This document shows positions 1-6,247 of a stretch of 10,192 nt of DNA, piece by piece. The DNA is from Alphaproteobacteria bacterium (GTDB lineage Bacteria > Pseudomonadota > Alphaproteobacteria > Rickettsiales > UBA1997), in NCBI GenBank assembly GCA_016869775.1, contig VGDJ01000036.1, forward strand, positions 1-10,192. Direction: 5' to 3'. The notes under the pieces were generated by a model. It was not told where the DNA came from and ran no database searches. It saw only the letters and a list, made by a program, of their open reading frames with translations. Numbering within the stretch: the first letter of the stretch is position 1; each line of letters begins with the position of its first letter. The position numbers and the translations under genes were made by a program.

Positions 1-1
1 T

Positions 2-1183
2 GTTAGGTTTCAAGGTGGACACAATGCTGGACACACCATTAAAGTTGATGAAAAAACTTTTAAACTAAGTCTGTTGCCATCTGGCATTATTCGTGGCAAA
101 TTTTCAGTAATTGGCTCTGGAGTAGTTGTTGATCCCCTTGCGCTTTTTTCGGAGATTCAAAAAATTGAACAAGCTGGCATCAAGATTTCTCCACAAAATT
201 TAGCAATCGCTGATAATTGCTGTCTTATATTATCAATTCATCGGGAGCTTGATCAACTTCTCGAAGAGCAAAAAGGTAAAGATAAAATCGGTACGACTGG
301 GCGTGGAATTGGTCCTGCCTATGAAGATAAAGTTGGAAGGAGGGCCATTAGAATTTGTGATCTAAGCAACCAAGAAATTCTTAAAAATCGCCTAAATAAT
401 TTGTTATATTTCCATAACTTACTTAGAAAAAGTCTTGGTGCTCACGAGGTTAGCGTTGATAAAATTCTTCAAGAATTAGAGCCGATTCGCCAAAAAATTT
501 TAACTTTTTCAAGATCATCTTTTGAAATTTCTTCGCATCTCAAAAAACATGGTCCAGTGATGTTTGAAGGTGCCCAAGGAGCGCTTCTGGATGTATCATT
601 CGGTACTTATCCTTTTGTTACCTCTAGTAATACCATTGCTGGACAAATTGCTCTCGGGTCTTGTTTGGGGATTGGAGATGTTCACGATACAATTGGAATT
701 TTAAAAGCCTATACAACCAGAGTTGGTTCTGGTCCATTTCCAACCGAATTAAATAATGAAACTGGTGAATTTCTTAGAATTGAAGGAAATGAGATTGGGA
801 CTGTAACCGGCCGAAATCGTCGTTGCGGTTGGTTTGACGCAGTTTTGATTAAGCAGGTTATAAATTTATCTTCGATTAAAAGTGTAGCGCTTACCAAAAT
901 CGATGTGCTCGATAAATTAGAAATTATCAAAATTTGCGTTGGCTATAAAATTGACGGTAAAGAATATGATTACTTACCGCAATCGATTGAAATGTGGGAT
1001 AAAATCGAGCCAATTTATATTGAAATGCAAGGTTGGAAATCATCTACAGTTGGTGTAAAATCTCTCACAAATATGCCTAAATTAGCCCAAGAATATATTG
1101 CCAAAATCGAATCCTTATGCAAAGTCAAAGTTGTTATAATATCTACTGGGCCAAAGCGCGATGAAACTATCATTCTATCATAA
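2..1183 (+). CDS. purA: Adenylosuccinate synthetase, N-terminus outside window
   Basis: This cytosolic enzyme joins IMP and aspartate using GTP to make adenylosuccinate, the first committed step from IMP to AMP. The frame is open from base 2, so the gene starts upstream; 393 residues are visible. Motifs in order (visible numbering): GGHNAGHT at 5-12, whose second His matches catalytic His41 of E. coli; GTTGRGIGPAYEDK at 97-110; MFEGAQGALLD from 187; GTYPFVTSSN at 201-210; TTRVGSGPFPTE ending at 249; TGRNRRCGWFD at 269-279; the guanine-binding LTKIDVLD at 297-304; and STGPKRDE at 381-388. By alignment from memory, about 30 N-terminal residues are missing, including the GDEGKG loop with the catalytic Asp. 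No frameshift or lost motif is seen. The C-terminus is a few residues shorter than in E. coli. The stop lies 2 nt before the next gene, so the two are probably cotranscribed. Confidence 0.97.
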   Translation, partial: VRFQGGHNAGHTIKVDEKTFKLSLLPSGIIRGKFSVIGSGVVVDPLALFSEIQKIEQAGIKISPQNLAIADNCCLILSIHRELDQLLEEQKGKDKIGTTGRGIGPAYEDKVGRRAIRICDLSNQEILKNRLNNLLYFHNLLRKSLGAHEVSVDKILQELEPIRQKILTFSRSSFEISSHLKKHGPVMFEGAQGALLDVSFGTYPFVTSSNTIAGQIALGSCLGIGDVHDTIGILKAYTTRVGSGPFPTELNNETGEFLRIEGNEIGTVTGRNRRCGWFDAVLIKQVINLSSIKSVALTKIDVLDKLEIIKICVGYKIDGKEYDYLPQSIEMWDKIEPIYIEMQGWKSSTVGVKSLTNMPKLAQEYIAKIESLCKVKVVIISTGPKRDETIILS

Positions 1184-1185
1184 AC

Positions 1186-2346
1186 ATGGACAAAATACCT
1201 CAACAAAAAGTTGTTTTACAAATTATTCCCTCGCTTGAAAGTGGTGGCGTCGAAAGGGGCACAATTGATATTGCAAAAACCCTTAAGAATGCTGGGTTTA
1301 GGCCGATTGTGATGTCGCGTGGTGGAATTATGGTGTATGATTTAAAAGAAGCAAAAATTGAACATATTAACCTAAATGTTAAATCAAAAAACCCCTTTAC
1401 GATTTTTCAAAATATTAACAAAATCCAAAAAGTTCTTGAAGATAATGCGGTTGATATAGTCCATGTTCGCTCAAGAGCGCCAATGTGGAGCGCATATTTT
1501 GCTTGTAAAAATACTAAAACCAAACTTGTTTCAACAATTCACGGCACTTATTCATTAAATTTTTTGTTTTGGCAAGTTTTTCCGTTAAAAAAATTATACA
1601 ATGCTATGATGTTGAAAGCTGATCAAATCATAGTCGTTTCAAATTATATAAAAAATTATTTACTCAAATATTATAAAGATGATTTTGAAAGCAAGCTTGA
1701 TGTTATTCAGCGTGGGGTTGATCTAAAATATTTTAATTGTGAAAAAATTTCTAAAAATCGAGTAATTGACCTTGTCAAAAATTGGAACTTACCCGAAGAC
1801 AAAAAAATTATCCTTATGCCCGCAAGATTTACATCATGGAAGGGCCATGAATTTTTAATTGATGCTTTAGCTAAAGTTAAAAATGATTTTTTTTGTGTGA
1901 TGGTTGGCTCCGATCATGGTCATAAAAAATTTCGCAAAAAGCTTGAACAAAAAATTGTTCGCGAAAATTTAGCTGGAAAAATTCGTATTGTTGGACCTTG
2001 TCGAGATATGCAATCTGCCTATTATTTATCGCATTTTGTTGTTGCTCCAAGCCTTCGCCCCGAAGCTTTTGGAAGAATTGCTATCGAAGCACAATCTTCA
2101 TCTAAAATAATTATTGCTACTAAAATTGGCGGTGCTCTCGAAACGATAATTGATAAAGAAACTGGTTACCTTGTTGAGCCTCATGATGTTAATGCTTTAG
2201 CAAATGTTATTGATTTAGTTTTAGAAATGCCAAAAGAACAGGCTGACAAAATGGGTATGGCAGGTCGTAAAAATATCGAAGAAAACTTTTCAAATGATTT
2301 GATGTGTCAAAAAACTTTAGAAGTTTATCAAAAATTGCTTAACTAA
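1186..2346 (+). CDS. Glycosyltransferase family 4 (GT-B fold)
   Basis: This is a 386-residue retaining glycosyltransferase of the GT4 type, expected to transfer a sugar from a nucleotide-sugar donor to a lipid or polysaccharide acceptor at the cytoplasmic membrane face. The N-terminal Rossmann half opens with IPSLESGGVERG (14-25), the usual acceptor-side glycine loop. The C-terminal donor half begins near 205 with MPARFTSWKGHEFLIDAL (211-228), where R214 and K219 are the likely phosphate-binding residues. The EX7E signature is RPEAFGRIAIE (291-301, Glu293 and Glu301), followed by a KIGGALETI loop. There is no signal peptide or clear membrane segment. The ATG at 1186 is chosen because the family fold begins at once and it follows the purA stop by 2 nt. 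No Shine-Dalgarno is visible, so coupled translation is likely. Lipopolysaccharide core or another surface glycan is the likely product; the exact sugar cannot be read from sequence. Confidence 0.9.
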   Translation: MDKIPQQKVVLQIIPSLESGGVERGTIDIAKTLKNAGFRPIVMSRGGIMVYDLKEAKIEHINLNVKSKNPFTIFQNINKIQKVLEDNAVDIVHVRSRAPMWSAYFACKNTKTKLVSTIHGTYSLNFLFWQVFPLKKLYNAMMLKADQIIVVSNYIKNYLLKYYKDDFESKLDVIQRGVDLKYFNCEKISKNRVIDLVKNWNLPEDKKIILMPARFTSWKGHEFLIDALAKVKNDFFCVMVGSDHGHKKFRKKLEQKIVRENLAGKIRIVGPCRDMQSAYYLSHFVVAPSLRPEAFGRIAIEAQSSSKIIIATKIGGALETIIDKETGYLVEPHDVNALANVIDLVLEMPKEQADKMGMAGRKNIEENFSNDLMCQKTLEVYQKLLN

Positions 2347-2390
2347 GTTTTTAATCAATTTTTCCGAAAATTCTCATCTCAAAATTATTA

Positions 2391-2414
2391 TTTTTGGCCT
2401 AGTTTTGCCAAAAA
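2391..2414. terminator. Inverted repeat between convergent genes, possible weak terminator
   Basis: TTTTTGGC (2391-2398) and GCCAAAAA (2407-2414) form a perfect 8-bp stem around an 8-nt loop, midway between the converging glycosyltransferase and mnhG-like genes. The T-run lies on the left arm rather than after the stem, so it is not a canonical intrinsic terminator for the plus strand. On the minus strand the hairpin is followed by a TAATAATTTT stretch, which is a little better. It is the only clear hairpin in this 150-bp gap, and I see no small gene there. Confidence 0.3.
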
Positions 2415-2496
2415 ATATTGCGTTGAAATAGCAGTTTTAACATAAAACATCATCTAAGCCACCATCACTTTAATTCGATTTATCGACAAAAAAGCA

Positions 2497-2805
2497 TTAA
2501 TTCTTATCGATAATTTCGGCATCTGGGTAAATTTTGTTAATCATCGCTCTTTTTAAAACTAAGTGGCAAATTATGTTGGAAATTACGATATTTAAAATTC
2601 CGATGGTAACAATTTTTAAAATTGACATTACTGAAAAATTACGAACCTCAATTGCAAGCAAAATTAATGGAACTAAGTAGCAGTTAAATATCATTATTAT
2701 ATGTCCCATTGTATATATATCGTTGCTTCTGAGTAGGGCGCAAGTGGCAATGATAATAAGAAGTGATGATAAGCAAATTAGAATTACAATAACCAACTCA
2801 ATCAT
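2497..2805 (-). CDS. mnhG: Mnh/Mrp cation/proton antiporter subunit G-like protein
   Basis: This is a 102-residue membrane protein with three hydrophobic stretches (about 1-25, 31-53 and 61-86). The pattern CALLRSNDIYTMGH (22-35) matches the family signature in which a Leu-Arg pair is followed by Asp, Tyr, Thr and His at the end of the first helix. The end (NIICHLVLKRAM) matches the family's closing 'PxxAHxxxRAA' block, with the usual Pro replaced by Asn. MnhG is an accessory subunit of the multisubunit Na+/H+ (or K+/H+) antiporter in the inner membrane. Its ATG overlaps the stop of the F-like gene as ATGA (2802-2805), the F-then-G order and coupling usual in mnh/mrp operons. It is the last gene of the minus-strand cluster. 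Assignment is from motif memory; divergence is high, and function in this organism is inferred. Confidence 0.7.
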   Translation of the reverse strand: MIELVIVILICLSSLLIIIATCALLRSNDIYTMGHIIMIFNCYLVPLILLAIEVRNFSVMSILKIVTIGILNIVISNIICHLVLKRAMINKIYPDAEIIDKN

Positions 2806-3050
2806 ATTTTTTTGCGGTTAAACAATAGAAATAAAACAGCCACCAATTTGAGTAAAAATAAGATTATAATTATATCAAATATTTCGCTAAATTGAGCTTT
2901 TGAAATTGTTAAAAAAAGCAAAATAAATTGGGTAAACATTAAATAAAAACACATTATTTTTTCATAAGAGTTGTTGGAGTGAAAAAACCTCAACAAACTC
3001 AGAGTCATAGAAAGTCCTAATGCGATATTAAGAATTATAATGTAGTCCAT
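2802..3050 (-). CDS. mnhF: Mnh/Mrp cation/proton antiporter subunit F-like protein
   Basis: This 82-residue protein is almost entirely hydrophobic, with three predicted membrane helices (about 3-21, 31-50 and 57-77) and a short basic end, NRKK. It resembles MnhF/MrpF in length (family about 85-95 residues), helix count, the polar loop after the first helix (LRFFHSNNSYEKI), and the FDIIIILFLL segment corresponding to the family's LDIAL block. The usual Asp-Arg of that first loop is Glu-Lys here. The start ATG shares one base with the mrcA stop (TAATG at 3048-3052), and its stop overlaps the next gene's ATG, so translation is probably coupled to PBP1a. Identification leans on the adjacent G-like gene; alone, so short a hydrophobic protein would be uncertain. 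No subunit A, B, C, D or E gene is in the window. Confidence 0.62.
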   Translation of the reverse strand: MDYIIILNIALGLSMTLSLLRFFHSNNSYEKIMCFYLMFTQFILLFLTISKAQFSEIFDIIIILFLLKLVAVLFLLFNRKKI

Positions 3051-5506
3051 TAATAAATGCCTGATGGTTGATTTTCGTCGAGATTATTTTTGAACTCTTG
3101 GGAACTGCTATCTTTATCTGAAGAGTCTGAAGAAGAGCTATCTGATTGAGTTTCTTCAAGATTGTCTTCAACTTTTAGTGCTTCAAAAAAGATTTTTTCC
3201 TTAGGAGTTGATGGAGTTGGATATTTACCTGTTGTTCTATCGATTTTAACTAGTTTTACGGTATTTGGGACTCTGAATGGAATCGAAGGCTTATCTTGCA
3301 TAGCCTCTTTCATAAAGTCGATAAAAACTGGTAAGGCAACTGAAGCGCCAGTTTCTTCATTTCCAAGAGATTTTGGTGTATCAAAACCAACGTAAACCGC
3401 CATTACTAAATCGGGAGAGAAGCCAACAAACCACGAGTCAAAAGAGTTGTTGGTGGTGCCAGTTTTACCGCCTATAATTTTCCCAATTGATTTTGCGCGA
3501 CCGGCAGTTCCTCTATCAACAACGCCCTGAAGCATAGAAGTAATCTGGTAAGCGGTTGCGCTATCGGTAACTGTTTCGCGATCATCAGCAAGAATAGGTG
3601 TAGGAAGTTGTTCGGGGGCTTTTTCGATATAGTCGTTGAGGTTATTTATAAAGCAATTATTACATGTTCTTTTGTCGCGTTTGTATATGGTTTTTCCATC
3701 TCGATCTTGAATTTTTTCAATCATTGATGGAGTAATTTTTTTGCCACCATTAACCATCATCCCGTAAGCGGTTGCAAGTCTCATAACGGTTGTTTCGGTC
3801 GAACCAAGAACTAATGAATAAATCTGTTTTGGATTATCATTGACGCCAAATCTTTTGACAACTTCGACGACTTTATCAAGCCCAACCATATCTGCCATTC
3901 GAACTGTGGTAACGTTTCGAGATTGTTCCAAACCTGTTCTAAGTGTGGTTAATCCATAAAATTCTCCAGAATAATTTGAAGGTCGATAGGGTGGTAAACC
4001 AATTCCTTGGTTTAAAGATATTTCTTCGTCCATCACAACTGATGCAGGAGTGAAGCCATTTTCAAGTGCCGCAATATAACCAAAAGTTTTCATGGTTGAT
4101 CCGGGTTGACGAAGAGCTTGAGTTGAGCGATTAAATTGGTTGGGTTGATCAACATATCCACCAGACATAGCGATAACTCTTCCGGTATGAGGATCAAGAG
4201 CAACAAAACCGCCATTAACTTCAGGAATTTGTCGGAGATTGAAGATTCCTTCTTTGGCCGATTTTTCAACCAAAATCACATCACCAACATTCATAACATC
4301 GTTGATCTTTTTGGGTGCTGGCCCTCGAGAATCAATAGTTTTATATTTTTTTGCCCACTTAACCGAAGCGAATTCAATTGATCCGATTTCGCCATTTTCG
4401 ATACCAATTGAAGCCAAATCTTTCGATACAGATAAAACTACCGCTTTTAGCCAAGATTCTTTATAAAGTTTTTTAACATCAAATTTTTCGAGTTGCTCTT
4501 GCCATTTACCTGTAATGTCTACTTGACCAAGAGCGCCTCGATAGCCATGTTTTTTATCATAATCTTCAATACCTTTTTCCAAAGCATTGATACCAATATT
4601 TTGAATTTTTGGATCAAGGGTAGTACGAACAACTATGCCATTTTCAAAAACATTATCCGATCCATAAAGATTGGTGAGTTCTTTTTTGACAGTATCAGAA
4701 AAAAAACTCGCTCGAATCGAATCTTGATCGACGCGGGTTTTCAGAATAATCGGCTGTTCCATGGCAATTTTGCCAATTTTTTCTTCAATAAAATTTTCAG
4801 CAATCATGCGATCAATAACCCAGTTGCGTCGGTCTTTGGCTTTTTGAATATTTTTGCGTGGATCAAGTTTCGATGGAGCTTTGGGAAGAGTTGCCAAAAG
4901 AGCGACTTCTTCGAGCGTAAGTTCATCAATAGATTTATCAAAATATACTTGGGCAGCGGCGGCCACTCCATAAGCCCCTGAGCCCAGATAAATTTGATTC
5001 AAATATAATTCTAAAATACGTTCCTTCGGAAAAGTTTTTGACATGCGATAAGCCAAAATTGCTTCTTTAATTTTGCGCTGAAAAGTTCTTTCGCGAGATA
5101 AAAGAAAATTTTTAACAACTTGTTGAGTGATTGTTGAAGCGCCTCCCATTCCACCTTCTCCACTTATGGCGCCAAAAGTGTTGGTGACGGAGGTGCGAAA
5201 TATTGCAAATAAATCAATCCCAGAATGTTTATAAAAATTGGCATCTTCGGCGGCCAAAAAAGCATTGATTAAATTTTTTGGAATTGAATCGATGGGAACA
5301 AATATTCTTTTTTCTTTAGAGAATTCACTGATCAAGGACCCGTCAGAAGCGTAAAGACGAGTTGTTATCATTGGATTATAATTTTTGAGCTGTTCATAAT
5401 CTGGCAGATTTTCGCTAAATTGTTTAAAAATAATAAACGCAAAACTAACGCCCAATACGCCCATAAATATGAGTCCGGCAAATAGAATGCTGATAGTTTT
5501 TTTCAT
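3050..5506 (-). CDS. mrcA: Penicillin-binding protein 1A, bifunctional peptidoglycan synthase
   Basis: This 818-residue class A PBP polymerises lipid II into glycan strands and cross-links the stem peptides in the periplasm, anchored in the inner membrane by one helix (about 5-27). The GT51 transglycosylase domain (about 55-225) has the catalytic motif EDANFYKH (87-94, Glu87), GGASTITQQVVKNF (121-134) and ILELYLNQIYLGSGAYG (164-180). A PCB_OB-type region follows from about 320. The transpeptidase domain carries all three active-site motifs: STMK (470-473, nucleophile Ser470), SRN (529-531) and KTGT (681-684). A CNNC pair (615-618) lies in an insert of the kind seen in alphaproteobacterial PBP1a proteins. 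The C-terminal tail (about 783-805) is rich in Ser and Asp and probably disordered. Length and motifs indicate an intact enzyme. A 98-nt gap separates it from the preceding gene, and no good Shine-Dalgarno is visible. Confidence 0.96.
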   Translation of the reverse strand: MKKTISILFAGLIFMGVLGVSFAFIIFKQFSENLPDYEQLKNYNPMITTRLYASDGSLISEFSKEKRIFVPIDSIPKNLINAFLAAEDANFYKHSGIDLFAIFRTSVTNTFGAISGEGGMGGASTITQQVVKNFLLSRERTFQRKIKEAILAYRMSKTFPKERILELYLNQIYLGSGAYGVAAAAQVYFDKSIDELTLEEVALLATLPKAPSKLDPRKNIQKAKDRRNWVIDRMIAENFIEEKIGKIAMEQPIILKTRVDQDSIRASFFSDTVKKELTNLYGSDNVFENGIVVRTTLDPKIQNIGINALEKGIEDYDKKHGYRGALGQVDITGKWQEQLEKFDVKKLYKESWLKAVVLSVSKDLASIGIENGEIGSIEFASVKWAKKYKTIDSRGPAPKKINDVMNVGDVILVEKSAKEGIFNLRQIPEVNGGFVALDPHTGRVIAMSGGYVDQPNQFNRSTQALRQPGSTMKTFGYIAALENGFTPASVVMDEEISLNQGIGLPPYRPSNYSGEFYGLTTLRTGLEQSRNVTTVRMADMVGLDKVVEVVKRFGVNDNPKQIYSLVLGSTETTVMRLATAYGMMVNGGKKITPSMIEKIQDRDGKTIYKRDKRTCNNCFINNLNDYIEKAPEQLPTPILADDRETVTDSATAYQITSMLQGVVDRGTAGRAKSIGKIIGGKTGTTNNSFDSWFVGFSPDLVMAVYVGFDTPKSLGNEETGASVALPVFIDFMKEAMQDKPSIPFRVPNTVKLVKIDRTTGKYPTPSTPKEKIFFEALKVEDNLEETQSDSSSSDSSDKDSSSQEFKNNLDENQPSGIY

Positions 5507-5589
5507 AGATTGGAATTTATTAATTTTGCGATGGTTTCAAAAGACTGGGGCATTTTTTCGATTATTTTATAAAAATCTAGTTTTAAAAC
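5503..5589 (-). other. Possible in-frame relic or tiny ORF overlapping the mrcA start
   Basis: In the same reading frame as the upstream hypothetical protein, beyond its TAA (5602-5604) and a second stop TAG (5590-5592), the frame stays open for 28 codons. It ends in a TGA that overlaps the mrcA ATG as ATGA. An internal ATG (5551-5553) would give a 16-residue peptide, MPQSFETIAKLINSNL. The residues look more protein-like than random AT-rich DNA. It may be a decayed C-terminus of the upstream gene, a coupling leader peptide for mrcA, or chance; I cannot decide from one sequence. Confidence 0.22.
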
Positions 5590-5601
5590 CTAAAAATATT
5601 T

Positions 5602-6243
5602 TTAAAAATTATGATTTTTTGAATCTTTATTAAGCTGTTCAGAGTTGATTTGGTTAATATTTTCGATGTTTTTTTGATAATCGTTTCGTGATTCTAGAAA
5701 TTCACATTGCATTGTTTTGATTTCTTGTGCCGATAAAATTTGATGTTTATCGTTTGTGATTTTGTCGGAATTATTAGGTTGAATTGAATTTTGTAAATTA
5801 TTTTGTTGTTGAATATAAGTCGAAGATTTATCGCGGATTGAGGTTAGAGTAGGGGCGTTTAAAATTGGACTGATTTGTGAAATTCTATCGAGCGTAACAA
5901 GGCTAGAAATTTGTTGGAAGAGATTTACGGTTTCCTCATCAAATTTGTTAGATTTAACCGCCAACTCTAGCTTGTTAATCATGTCTTTGATTGATGGACT
6001 TATATCTTCGCCAAAAGATCTTTGGACGCCAAATTGAACATCTTGAGAGATATTATTGCCAAAAATATCGACAACTGGACTACTTGAAGTTTGGGTACCA
6101 TATTCGACATTTTGTTTAATTTTATTGCCGAATATATCGACATCATCGTTTTGTGTATTTTGGTTAAATATATCAATAGCAAAATAATCATCTTGATTAT
6201 CGTCGCTATTTTTTTGTGATTTCGGAGTTTTATTTTCGCTCAT
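5602..6243 (-). CDS. Hypothetical hydrophilic protein with VDIFGN repeats
   Basis: I do not recognise this 213-residue protein. It has no signal peptide or membrane helix and is rich in Asn, Gln, Asp, Ser and Lys, so it is probably cytoplasmic and largely disordered. The N-terminal third contains two near-identical 17-residue units, VDIFGNKIKQNVEYGTQ (35-51) and VDIFGNNISQDVQFGVQ (58-74), preceded by a degenerate IDIFNQN (23-29). Residues of about 80-130 have the heptad-like hydrophobic spacing of a helical segment; the rest is polar. The ATG at 6243 is preferred because it sits 4 nt after the amidase stop; another in-frame ATG at 6276 would overlap the amidase gene by 29 nt. It lies between amidase and PBP1a genes, which suggests a cell-wall or division-related role, but that is inference from position. 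The frame continues past the stop, as noted in a separate entry. Confidence 0.75.
   Translation of the reverse strand: MSENKTPKSQKNSDDNQDDYFAIDIFNQNTQNDDVDIFGNKIKQNVEYGTQTSSSPVVDIFGNNISQDVQFGVQRSFGEDISPSIKDMINKLELAVKSNKFDEETVNLFQQISSLVTLDRISQISPILNAPTLTSIRDKSSTYIQQQNNLQNSIQPNNSDKITNDKHQILSAQEIKTMQCEFLESRNDYQKNIENINQINSEQLNKDSKNHNF
6022..6141 (-). repeat. Two coding repeats, 17-codon VDIFGN units
   Basis: Two 51-bp units (6091-6141 and 6022-6072), separated by 18 bp, encode the same pattern: VDIFGN, x, I, x, Q, x, V, x, an aromatic residue, G, x, Q. The DNA differs at many third positions (ATATTC versus ATTTTT for Ile-Phe), so the repeat is kept at protein level rather than being a fresh DNA duplication. 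A shorter degenerate copy lies just upstream in the gene. Confidence 0.8.
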
Positions 6244-6247
6244 AATT

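Noticed and set aside
4493..4981. A 162-codon plus-strand frame inside mrcA
   Set aside because: It is antisense to the well-supported transglycosylase and linker part of PBP1a and shows no family resemblance; AT-biased codons of mrcA keep the opposite frame open.
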